From NCBI GenBank assembly GCA_016714985.1, contig JADKBS010000036.1, positions 1 through 64,000 on the forward strand: a stretch of DNA of 64,000 nt, read 5' to 3'. Position 1 is the first letter of the stretch; every line of letters begins with the position of its first letter. Below the pieces are notes generated by a model. The model ran no database searches. It was not told the DNA's origin and saw only the letters and a program-made list of their open reading frames with translations. Shown here piece by piece: positions 1 through 7,130 of this stretch. The DNA is from Saprospiraceae bacterium. Its GTDB lineage: Bacteria > Bacteroidota > Bacteroidia > Chitinophagales > Saprospiraceae. Made by a program: the position numbers and the translations under genes.

Positions 1-15
1 GCAAAATTTGGCCCC

Positions 16-327
16 TCACGCCGCCATCAACTTCTCCACCTCCGCCAAGTTCGATTTGAGTTCCTTGGACATGGAGGCGGCATTGTCCGATTTTTCCAGA
101 TAGTCGGTTAGGCGGCGGATAAAGCCTCGCATATCCTTAAAGTTGACGCTGGAAAGTGCCAATTCGGAAAGCAGTTCTTTGAGCAATTTGTTTTTCCGGT
201 GGCGGAATTGCTCGGCCATGATGGGGTCGGCTGGGTCATCTCCTTCAAGGTGGTACTTGATCATGCCCTCCACATCCTTGATTTCGGTGATGATGTCGCT
301 GATTTTATGATTGATGTATTCCAACAT
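16..327 (-). CDS. small helical (coiled-coil-like) hypothetical protein
   Basis: A 103-residue charged protein without signal peptide or membrane segment. It is predicted helical throughout, with heptad-like spacing of Leu/Ile and many Lys/Glu (for example the LLKELLSEL stretch near residues 48-56). It lies 39 bp downstream of the nucleotidyltransferase-like gene on the same strand, so the two are probably cotranscribed. I do not recognise a family. The pairing of a small helical protein with a predicted nucleotidyltransferase recalls HEPN/MNT toxin-antitoxin modules, but no HEPN RxxxxH catalytic motif is visible, so that is only a suggestion. It could equally be a structural or regulatory partner. 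Confidence 0.6.
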   Translation of the reverse strand: MLEYINHKISDIITEIKDVEGMIKYHLEGDDPADPIMAEQFRHRKNKLLKELLSELALSSVNFKDMRGFIRRLTDYLEKSDNAASMSKELKSNLAEVEKLMAA

Positions 328-366
328 GATTTCAACAGTTTATTTTGATTAAGCCTTTGGGATGTT

Positions 367-807
367 TTACCCAAAATCATCCGCCCGTGAGAAGCCAAAA
401 ATCTTCTTCCATTGAAGTTCGTCTTTCAGCGCCCTTTCGTGGTAGCGGTGCTTCCAAGCACAAGTTACGGCAAAATGAGCATCAACGTTGTACAGTTTTT
501 GGGAATTTTCGGAGAAGTGGTGGATGATGCGGGCATTTTTTACCAAATGGTCGTAATCAATGAAAGTTACCACGTCAATATCTCCAGGAAAAGGCTTTTT
601 GGTGGTAAAGCTTCCGTCCATCCACTGAAAGTACGGAATGCCAACCGCCTTTTTCAAGTCATTGTTGAATTGCAGGTATTTGGCGAACAATTTTGCCCGG
701 TAATCTTGGTTTTCCAAGTCCTCGACAAAAGTTCGCCTGAACTCCTCCAAGGTAATTTCAATGACCTCATAAGGGTAAACATATCCTCTCTCATCGAATG
801 TTATCAT
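367..807 (-). CDS. DUF6932-like nucleotidyltransferase-fold protein
   Basis: The 146-residue frame from the ATG at 805-807 is preferred over a longer upstream start, because the upstream extension is low-complexity and the conserved part begins at MITFDERG. The centre holds the motif DGSFTTKKPFPGDIDVV: a Gly-Ser followed by an Asp-x-Asp pair, the classic nucleotidyltransferase active-site signature, and the layout I associate with DUF6932. The family's substrate is not established to my knowledge. It is cytoplasmic. The gene is the first of a two-gene set with the small helical protein downstream, a context often seen for small defence or toxin-antitoxin pairs. The family call is moderate; any toxin role is inference. 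Confidence 0.6.
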   Translation of the reverse strand: MITFDERGYVYPYEVIEITLEEFRRTFVEDLENQDYRAKLFAKYLQFNNDLKKAVGIPYFQWMDGSFTTKKPFPGDIDVVTFIDYDHLVKNARIIHHFSENSQKLYNVDAHFAVTCAWKHRYHERALKDELQWKKIFGFSRADDFG

Positions 808-1050
808 AAAGGTAGTCGGTTTTTCGATTATTGACTTGCTTTCCAAAGCAAATATAAACAATGTGTCCAAAATCACCGCAGCATACTACCTGCAAGATGG
901 TCAAGGCGCAACTTCCTACTGCACAACACCTCCCACCTGAAAAAACACCTTGATTTTCATCCCTTTTTTGAACAAACACCCATATCCGCAATTATAATAG
1001 AACCCTATCTTGCCAACATTAATTCACCCTTAATTGATTAGAACTTCACG

Positions 1051-2232
1051 ATGAAAAATCCCCTGTTTTCCCTGCTTTTACCCCTTTGCTGTGCTTTGCT
1101 TGGCTCAAACTGCACCTACAATCCGCCCGACAAAAGCACGGCGAAAGAAATAAAAAAGGACACAAGTCTGCTCGCCACGTTGTTGCCCAAGATAAAACTG
1201 CCCACCGGGTTTAAAATAGAAATATATGCCGACCAAGTGGAAAATGCCCGCTCCATGACCCTCACGCCCGGTGGCACGCTCTTCGTGGGCACCCGTGACA
1301 AGGGCAGCGTGTATGCCCTGCGGGACGAGGACGGCGACATGCGGGCGGAAAAGAAATATGTACTGGCCGAGGGCTTGGACATGCCAAACGGCGTGGCATT
1401 TCTCAATGGCGACCTCTATGTGGCGGAAATCAGCCGCATCATCAAGTTCACCGACATCGAAAACAACTTGGCCAACCCGCCGCAGCCAGTGGTGGTGTAC
1501 GATAAATTTCCGACTGAAAACCACCACGGCTGGAAGTACATCGCTTTCGGGCCAGATGGCAAACTCTACGTGCCGGTGGGGGCACCCTGCAATATTTGCA
1601 ACAAGGAAAAAGACAATGAAATCTATGCAAGCATCACCCGCATGAACCTGGATGGCACGGCACCTGAAGTCGTGGCGCATGGCGTCCGCAACACGGTCGG
1701 GTTTGCTTGGCACCCGCAGACGGGCAAGCTGTGGTTCACGGACAACGGTCGTGACCTAATGGGCGACGAAGTGCCGGGCGACGAACTGAACTATGCCGCA
1801 AAGGATGGCCAGCATTTTGGCTACCCGTTCTGTCACCAAGGCGATGTGCCCGACCCGGAATTTGGGAAAGGCCGCAAATGCAGCGAGTTCACAGCGCCAG
1901 CGCAAACGCTTGGCCCTCATGTGGCGGCACTCGGCATGGAGTTCTATCAGGGCAAGCAGTTCCCAGCGGAATACCAAAACCAAGTGCTAATCGCAGAGCA
2001 CGGCTCATGGAACCGCAAGAAGAAAAGCGGCTACCGGGTAATGATGGTAAATTTGGACGGTGAAAAAGGCGTCTCTTACAAGCCTTTCGCTACGGGGTGG
2101 CTCAACGAGGCCACCGACGAAGTATGGGGCCGCCCTGTTGATTTGGAGCACATGCCGGACGGTTCTTTGCTCGTCTCCGATGATTTCGCTGGAGCTGTTT
2201 ATCGGATTTCTTATGATGGGGCGGCGCAGTAG
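1051..2232 (+). CDS. PQQ-dependent sugar (sorbosone/pyranose-type) dehydrogenase
   Basis: A 393-residue exported protein. The N-terminus is a hydrophobic signal with Cys at residue 21; the sequence before it (GSN) is not a canonical lipobox, so lipidation is uncertain. The rest resembles the six-bladed beta-propeller of soluble quinoprotein glucose/sorbosone dehydrogenases. Asn-His-His at 157-159 followed by GWKYIAFGPDGKLYVPVG fits the catalytic-His strand, and Arg213 in HGVRNTVGFAW fits the PQQ-contacting Arg. A later AEHGSWNRKKKSGYRV stretch is also typical. The enzyme would oxidise sugars in the periplasm and pass electrons to the respiratory chain. It carries CNIC rather than CxxCH, so there is no heme c site. 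It appears monocistronic, and the substrate is unknown. Confidence 0.8.
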   Translation: MKNPLFSLLLPLCCALLGSNCTYNPPDKSTAKEIKKDTSLLATLLPKIKLPTGFKIEIYADQVENARSMTLTPGGTLFVGTRDKGSVYALRDEDGDMRAEKKYVLAEGLDMPNGVAFLNGDLYVAEISRIIKFTDIENNLANPPQPVVVYDKFPTENHHGWKYIAFGPDGKLYVPVGAPCNICNKEKDNEIYASITRMNLDGTAPEVVAHGVRNTVGFAWHPQTGKLWFTDNGRDLMGDEVPGDELNYAAKDGQHFGYPFCHQGDVPDPEFGKGRKCSEFTAPAQTLGPHVAALGMEFYQGKQFPAEYQNQVLIAEHGSWNRKKKSGYRVMMVNLDGEKGVSYKPFATGWLNEATDEVWGRPVDLEHMPDGSLLVSDDFAGAVYRISYDGAAQ

Positions 2233-2563
2233 GTGAGTTGAAGATAAAGCAGTGATATTGGGGAGTAGTTCACTATGTGTTGGTAGAAGGGAGTTGGGCA
2301 ATTTGGTGCGTCAGTTTTTCATGCTTAAGATAATGACTTATGTCTATGTCTTTCAGGATAAAAATCAGTTCCTAACCTGTACTTGTCAATCATTTTTGTT
2401 GGCTTATACGAGGTGTATTATTACAAGGTTTGATTCTTTAAAACACGATGAACATTGATTTTATAGATAATCGCCACAAAAATTCATTGGCAAATTAGCA
2501 ACCAATGCCTATTGATTTTTGATACGAGATGCTATAAAAAGCTAACACTCATTATGCCATCCC
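2233..2563. other. gene-free spacer upstream of the atp operon
   Basis: This 331-bp AT-rich gap separates the sugar dehydrogenase from atpD. It must contain the promoter of the ATPase operon, but I see no convincing TAnnTTTG box with a matching upstream element. No terminator-grade hairpin or convincing small gene is visible; the short plus-strand frame at 2252-2458 looks non-coding. Confidence 0.4.
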
Positions 2564-3958
2564 TTGGAAAGCAAGAACGACATAAATACCTATAATGGCT
2601 CCGTGGTGTCGGTACGAGGCAGCGTGGTTGATATCCTTTTCGAAGAGGGGGGGCTACCGCCCATTTATACCCTTCTGACGGCTGGGGAAAACAACCAAAT
2701 AGCCATTGAGGTCCAATCGCAGCTCAGTATCAAACGGGTGCGGGGCATTGCGCTCACACCAACAGAGGGCTTGGCAAGGGGCATGGTGGTGAAAAACACG
2801 GGAGGCCCATTGATGGCGCCCGTTGGCCGAGGCTTGCTTTCGAGGATGTTCAATGTGTTCGGAAAAGCCATTGACAGCGACGCCCCATTAGCCGACATCC
2901 AATGGCGCTCGGTTCACCAACCACCGCCACCATTGGGCCGACGCTCCTCAAAATCAGAAATATTCGAAACCGGCATCAAGGTCATTGACGTGCTTTCTCC
3001 GCTCGAACGGGGCGGCAAGGCAGGGCTGTTTGGTGGCGCAGGTGTCGGCAAAACCGTGCTGTTGACCGAGATGATACACAACGTGGTCGGCCAGCAAGAT
3101 GGGGTCAGCATTTTCTGCGGCATAGGAGAACGCTGCCGGGAAGGGGAAGAGCTGTACCGGAGCATGGAAGAAGCAGGCGTGTTGCCAAAAATGGCCATGG
3201 TGTTTGGGCAAATGAACGAGCCGCCAGGCAGTCGTTTCCAGGTAGGCTATACGGCCCTCACAATGGCGGAGTATTTTCGGGATGTGGAGAACCGTGACGT
3301 ATTGCTGTTGATTGACAATATTTTCCGCTTCATCCAAGCAGGCATGGAAGTGTCTGGCATGATGGGGCAAATGCCGTCAAGACTGGGCTATCAGCCCACG
3401 ATGGCATCCGACCTGGCGCAGTTGGAGGAGCGGATTTCGAACACGGATACGGGGGCCATCACCTCCATACAAGCGGTATATGTCCCAGCCGACGACCTGA
3501 CCGACCCTGCTGCCGTGCACACCTTCTCGCATTTGTCCGCCTCCATCGTTTTGTCCCGCAAGCGGGCAAGCGAAGGGCTTTACCCCTCCATTGACCCGCT
3601 GCAGTCCAATTCCAAGATGGCCACGCCGGGCATCGTTGGGGAGCGGCACTATGCCATCGCCCAGGAAATCAGGCGGACATTCGCCCAATACGAAGAACTC
3701 AAGGACGTGATTGCCATGCTGGGCCTGGAGCAATTGTCGCTGGAAGACCGCCGGGTGGTGGCCCGTGCCCGCCAATTGGAGCGGTTCCTGACACAGCCGT
3801 TTTTCTCTACCGAACAATTCAGCGGGATACCCGGCAAAATGGTCCCGCTAAAAGATGCCCTAAATGGCTGTGAGCGTATTCTTCAAGATGAGTTCAAAGG
3901 CTATTCCGAACGGTCGTTTTATATGATTGGAACGATAGACGAACTAAAGAAAATATAA
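2564..3958 (+). CDS. atpD: N-type ATPase F1 subunit beta
   Basis: Catalytic beta subunit of an alternate (N-type) F1Fo ATPase, 464 aa, close to the family length. The Walker A motif GGAGVGKT is at 157-164 and the catalytic Glu lies in GIGERCREG (Glu188). A FRFIQAGMEVSGMMGQMPS segment matches the conserved alpha/beta interface region. The usual DELSEED segment reads EQLSLED. The frame opens with a TTG codon. The ATG ten bases upstream is in another frame, and the N-terminal part already aligns with the beta family from NGSVVSVRGSVVDI, so TTG is accepted. It is the first gene of the operon, as expected for N-ATPases. The C-terminal half of canonical beta is intact. Confidence 0.93.
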   Translation: MESKNDINTYNGSVVSVRGSVVDILFEEGGLPPIYTLLTAGENNQIAIEVQSQLSIKRVRGIALTPTEGLARGMVVKNTGGPLMAPVGRGLLSRMFNVFGKAIDSDAPLADIQWRSVHQPPPPLGRRSSKSEIFETGIKVIDVLSPLERGGKAGLFGGAGVGKTVLLTEMIHNVVGQQDGVSIFCGIGERCREGEELYRSMEEAGVLPKMAMVFGQMNEPPGSRFQVGYTALTMAEYFRDVENRDVLLLIDNIFRFIQAGMEVSGMMGQMPSRLGYQPTMASDLAQLEERISNTDTGAITSIQAVYVPADDLTDPAAVHTFSHLSASIVLSRKRASEGLYPSIDPLQSNSKMATPGIVGERHYAIAQEIRRTFAQYEELKDVIAMLGLEQLSLEDRRVVARARQLERFLTQPFFSTEQFSGIPGKMVPLKDALNGCERILQDEFKGYSERSFYMIGTIDELKKI

Positions 3959-4015
3959 GTAGAAATTGGAAACTAATTTCAACGAAGTATTTAGACCCAA
4001 GTCAATCATTGCCCA

Positions 4016-4414
4016 ATGCTGAACACCGATATGCGATTGAAAATACTGCTTCCGTTTAGGGTTTTTGCGGAAAGCGATGGCGTAAAGCGCATTGTGGCGG
4101 AGTCACTGCAAGGCTCATTTGGATTCTTGCCAAACCGCTTGGACTGCGTGGTTGCGCTGGTTCCTGGGATTTTGACATTTGAGACGGAAATGCAAGGAGA
4201 GGTATTCATCGCCATTGACGAAGGCATACTGACGAAGGCGGGCCGAGAGGTGCTCGTTTCGGTTAGGAACGCCATCGGGGGTGCCGATTTGGGCAAATTG
4301 AAGCAAGCGGTGGAAATGGAGTTCCGAAAGTCGGGACAGGAAGAACAAGGTCTGCGTGCGACCCTGGCCAAATTGGAAAGCAATTTTGTCCGGCGGTTTG
4401 CGGCACTGAGATAA
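4016..4414 (+). CDS. atpC: N-type ATPase F1 subunit epsilon
   Basis: 132 aa, starting at ATG 4016, 57 bp after atpD. The N-terminal beta-sandwich is recognisable by the order VPGILTFETEMQGEVFIAIDEGIL, and the C-terminal region (about 80-132) is helical. This is the central-stalk subunit that links gamma to the c-ring and can brake ATP hydrolysis. Its position directly after atpD, and not at the end of the operon, is one of the hallmarks of the N-ATPase arrangement. Sequence similarity to canonical epsilon is weak, so the call rests partly on gene order. Confidence 0.85.
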   Translation: MLNTDMRLKILLPFRVFAESDGVKRIVAESLQGSFGFLPNRLDCVVALVPGILTFETEMQGEVFIAIDEGILTKAGREVLVSVRNAIGGADLGKLKQAVEMEFRKSGQEEQGLRATLAKLESNFVRRFAALR

Positions 4415-4423
4415 AACTTGACA

Positions 4424-4747
4424 ATGAAGGATAACCAACAGCAACAACCTCCATTGAGCCATGAGGTAGGCGTCAAGGAGAAGCGAATGATGAGGGCACG
4501 CCGTAAGGACAAACGCAGTGTTTGGTGGGGGCTTGGCATGTTCGGCTTGGTTGGTTGGTCAGTGGTGGTGCCGGCCTTGTTGGGTGCTTGGCTGGGTCAT
4601 TGGTTGGACAAAAACCATCCGGCTACCCACTCTTGGACCTTAACCCTACTCATTACGGGTTTGGCACTTGGGTGCTTCAACGCTTGGTTTTGGGTACAAA
4701 AGGAAAATAAGGAAATTGATAAAGACTTGAATAACAATGACAAATGA
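4424..4747 (+). CDS. atpQ: N-ATPase accessory membrane subunit AtpQ (AtpI-like)
   Basis: 107 aa from the ATG at 4424; a TTG two codons earlier is also in frame but less likely. A basic cytoplasmic N-terminus (RARRKDKR) precedes two hydrophobic helices with Gly-rich turns (WWGLGMFGLVGWSVVVPALLG and a second around 62-85), as in AtpI/AtpQ family proteins. These are thought to help assemble the c-ring or to act as Mg/Ca-related accessory subunits. The name follows from position between atpC and atpR. The coding region overlaps the start of atpR by 11 bp, which implies translational coupling. Confidence 0.82.
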   Translation: MKDNQQQQPPLSHEVGVKEKRMMRARRKDKRSVWWGLGMFGLVGWSVVVPALLGAWLGHWLDKNHPATHSWTLTLLITGLALGCFNAWFWVQKENKEIDKDLNNNDK

Positions 4748-5024
4748 AGCTTTATTCTGGTTACTGGCAATGGTTGCTGGCCTTTTATTGGGGGTGGTCT
4801 TTTTCGCAGGCTTGTGGTGGACGATCCAAAAAGGGCTGACCGCAAAGCACCCGGCGCTGTGGTTCTTGGGCAGCATCGTGGTGCGTACCGCAATTGTGTT
4901 GGTGGGCTTTTACCTGGTTTCTGATGGTAGATGGGAACGCATGGGTGCTTGTCTGGTGGGCTTTGTACTGGCAAGGTTCATCGTGATGCGCCATCGGCGG
5001 GCCAAGGCCATTCAATCGGCGTAA
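4737..5024 (+). CDS. atpR: N-ATPase accessory membrane subunit AtpR
   Basis: 95 aa with three hydrophobic segments (about 5-28, 40-62 and 68-84) and conserved Arg in the second (VVRTAIVLVGFYL). AtpR is specific to N-type ATPase operons and is proposed to interact with the carboxylates of the c subunit during rotor assembly; the membrane Arg fits that proposal. The start overlaps atpQ. The stop codon TAA lies inside the first arm of a palindromic repeat (GTAAC, 5021-5025), so the element forms the end of this gene. Confidence 0.82.
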   Translation: MTNEALFWLLAMVAGLLLGVVFFAGLWWTIQKGLTAKHPALWFLGSIVVRTAIVLVGFYLVSDGRWERMGACLVGFVLARFIVMRHRRAKAIQSA

Positions 5025-5100
5025 CTGCTTAGGAGGGTGTGGGAGGAGAGAGAAAAAATTTCATTTTTTCCCCAAAAAACACACCCTGCTAAGTTGTTAC
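5021..5100. repeat. 80-bp palindromic element, copy 1 (single-unit form)
   Basis: An imperfect inverted repeat that fills the atpR-atpB gap. The outer arms are GTAACTGCTTAG (5021-5032) and CTAAGTTGTTAC (5089-5100), with two mismatches. The inner arms AGGGTGT (5034-5040) and ACACCCT (5081-5087) pair exactly. The core GGGAGGAGAGAGAAAAAATT is shared word for word with the copy between atpF and atpA. Size, ends and repetition fit a REP/MITE-like family. It could form a stem in the mRNA that tunes expression of downstream atpB. Confidence 0.75.
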
Positions 5101-5124
5101 CAATCGGCTTAAATTCAACGAACC

Positions 5125-5796
5125 ATGAGACTTAGTCCCGACGAGGTGATTTTTTGGCAAAATGGGTTCTTTAAACTCAATGCCACCATTGTGTGGACTT
5201 GGGTGCTCATGCTCATTTTGGTGCTTGGTTCGAGGCTCGTTACCCGCAGGCTGTCGAGCGCCGTGCATATTCCCCGCTGGCAAAACATGCTGGAAATCAT
5301 CGTATTGGGTATCCTGCAGCAACTCAGGGAAGTGGGCTTGAAGCACCCTGAAAAGCACATCGGTTTTCTGGGCACCTTGTTCCTCTTCATTGCGATGGCC
5401 GCCCTTTGCACCGTTTTTCCCATTTATGAACCGCCAACTGGCTCGCTTTCAACTACCGCTGCATTGGCCATTGCTGTCTTCATCGCTTCGCCGCTTTTTG
5501 GCATCCGGGAACAAGGTTTGGTTGGCTACCTGAAGACCTACCTGGAGCCAACGCCGCTGATGCTGCCGTTCAACCTTATCGGCGAGGTTTCCCGTACGCT
5601 CGCCATGGCCATCCGTCTTTTTGGGAACATGATGAGCGGCACGATGATTCTGGCCATTTTGCTGGCCATCACCCCCTTGATTTTTCCGATAGTCATGAGC
5701 CTGCTCGGCCTACTGACCGGCATGGTTCAAGCCTATATTTTCAGCATCATTTCAACGGTTTACATCGCCGCAGCGATGCAATCGTCGGAAGGTTAA
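5125..5796 (+). CDS. atpB: N-type ATPase Fo subunit a
   Basis: 223 aa with five or six membrane helices. The essential stator arginine lies in the conserved AMAIRLFGNMMSG motif at about 153-165, and the C-terminal helix has the usual Gln in GLLTGMVQAYIFSIIST. This subunit provides the ion half-channels that face the c-ring. It starts with ATG 24 bp after the palindromic element, and atpE follows after 27 bp. All key residues for ion translocation are present. Confidence 0.92.
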   Translation: MRLSPDEVIFWQNGFFKLNATIVWTWVLMLILVLGSRLVTRRLSSAVHIPRWQNMLEIIVLGILQQLREVGLKHPEKHIGFLGTLFLFIAMAALCTVFPIYEPPTGSLSTTAALAIAVFIASPLFGIREQGLVGYLKTYLEPTPLMLPFNLIGEVSRTLAMAIRLFGNMMSGTMILAILLAITPLIFPIVMSLLGLLTGMVQAYIFSIISTVYIAAAMQSSEG

Positions 5797-5823
5797 AGTC
5801 TATCATTTAAAACAACTATTAAA

Positions 5824-6093
5824 ATGGATAACACGACCATGATTGCCGTCATTTCCATCATCACTTCGGGCCTCACCACCAGCTTGGGCTGCATCGGGCC
5901 AGCCCTCGCCGAGGGCCGATCCGTTGCCACGGCGCTTGGTTCGCTGGCGCAACAGCCCGATGCGGCATCCACCATTACCCGAACGCTGTTCGTGGGCTTG
6001 GCCATGATAGAATCCATCGCCATTTACTGTTTTGTCATCTCGATGATTCTGATTTTTGCCAATCCGTTTTGGAACCATGTCATCGCACATTAA
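5824..6093 (+). CDS. atpE: N-type ATPase Fo subunit c (rotor ring)
   Basis: 89 aa, two-helix hairpin with the polar loop AQQPDA. The ion-binding carboxylate is Glu63 in MIESIAIY. The first helix holds GPALAEG, with a second carboxylate, Glu30, where Na+-binding rings such as that of Ilyobacter have Gln32. The Ser after the ion-binding Glu is kept (Ser64), but the next position, Thr67 in Ilyobacter, is Ile65. Two carboxylates per subunit is a known N-ATPase feature, and the N-type ring of Burkholderia pseudomallei was reported to be H+-specific. Ion choice here therefore cannot be read as Na+ from the operon type alone. Confidence 0.92.
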   Translation: MDNTTMIAVISIITSGLTTSLGCIGPALAEGRSVATALGSLAQQPDAASTITRTLFVGLAMIESIAIYCFVISMILIFANPFWNHVIAH

Positions 6094-6105
6094 AAAAACA
6101 CCACC

Positions 6106-6867
6106 ATGCTCATTGATTGGTTCACGGTCATAGCACAGGTCATCAATTTCCTGATTCTGGTGTACCTGCTGAAGCGGTTCTTGTACAAGCCCATCCTGAA
6201 CGCCATTGACGAAAGGGACAAACGAATCGCTTTACAGCTAACGGAGGCCGAAGCAAAAAAAGAGGAGGCTCAAAACGAGTACCTCAAGTTTCAGCAGCTG
6301 AACGACGAAATAGCAAAACAAAAAAACGACCTGCTGGCAGCGGCTGAGAAAAATGCCGCAGCGGAGCGACAGCACCTGCTCCAAAATGCCCGAAAAGAAT
6401 ATGATTTGTTGCGCAGCAGCTTACAGGAATCCTTGCAAAACGAACAAGCCAACCTACGGCATGACCTTAAATCCCGTGCCCAGCAGGAGGTTTTTGAAAT
6501 TGTGCGAAAAGTGCTTTCCGACCTTGCCGGCTCAAACCTCGAAATGCAGATTGCCCAGGTTTTTGTGCAAAAACTACAGGCAATCGGCCCGGAGGAAAAA
6601 GCCCGGCTAATGTCGGCACTCCATGCCAATGGTCATCCTTTTATGGTGCGGAGCGCCTTTGAACTTGATGGGGTGTCCAAAGCTGCATTAGAGAAAGCAG
6701 TAAAAGACCTGCTTGGATTAGACCTCCAAGTAAAATTTGGGCTTGCCCCAGAAGAAGTGGGCGGTATCGAACTTTCGGCCAACGGGTTTAAAATCACCTG
6801 GACCATCGCCGATTACCTCGACTCCTTGGAAAAACGAATCAGTGAACTGCAACAGATTAGGGGATGA
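6106..6867 (+). CDS. atpF: N-type ATPase subunit b with delta-like C-terminal domain
   Basis: 253 aa, far longer than a canonical b subunit (about 160). One membrane helix at the N-terminus (VIAQVINFLILVYLLKRFLY) is followed by a long charged coiled coil (about 40-150). The last 90 residues (MVRSAFELDG..., then PEEVGGIELSANGFKI) resemble the C-terminal domain of the F1 delta/OSCP subunit. No separate atpH is present, so this domain probably supplies the stator link to alpha. Such fusion-like b subunits are typical of alternate F-ATPase operons. ATG at 6106, 12 bp after atpE. Confidence 0.88.
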   Translation: MLIDWFTVIAQVINFLILVYLLKRFLYKPILNAIDERDKRIALQLTEAEAKKEEAQNEYLKFQQLNDEIAKQKNDLLAAAEKNAAAERQHLLQNARKEYDLLRSSLQESLQNEQANLRHDLKSRAQQEVFEIVRKVLSDLAGSNLEMQIAQVFVQKLQAIGPEEKARLMSALHANGHPFMVRSAFELDGVSKAALEKAVKDLLGLDLQVKFGLAPEEVGGIELSANGFKITWTIADYLDSLEKRISELQQIRG

Positions 6868-6876
6868 TGAACGATG

Positions 6877-7006
6877 GTAACTACTTAGCAGGGAGTGTTT
6901 TTTGGGAAAAATTGAAAATTTTTCCCAAAAAACACCCCAAAATGTGGGAGGAGAGAGAAAAAATTTCATTTTTTCTCTCTCCTCCCACACCCTCCTAAGT
7001 AGTTAC
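6877..7006. repeat. 130-bp palindromic element, copy 2 (double-hairpin form)
   Basis: Between atpF and atpA. Perfect 12-bp outer arms, GTAACTACTTAG (6877-6888) and CTAAGTAGTTAC (6995-7006), enclose two perfect hairpins: 19-bp arms at 6895-6913/6917-6935 with a 3-base loop, and 20-bp arms at 6944-6963/6969-6988 with a 5-base loop. The second hairpin contains the GGGAGGAGAGAGAAAAAATT core of copy 1. The layout looks like two units joined in opposite orientation, as in BIME-type REP clusters. The RNA would fold into a three-way junction inside the operon transcript. Confidence 0.85.
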
Positions 7007-7130
7007 GAACGATGAATGATGGACAACCTGTCCCGGCTTGTCGAGAATGAACTTGCAAGGCATTGATTGACAGGTGTTTGCAAAATTAAGCGTCCTTGAT
7101 TGTTTTTTCAATTTCACATAATACACCGCC

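Noticed and set aside
1051..2232. Cytochrome c fusion in the sugar dehydrogenase, prompted by CNIC
   Set aside because: No CxxCH motif is present.
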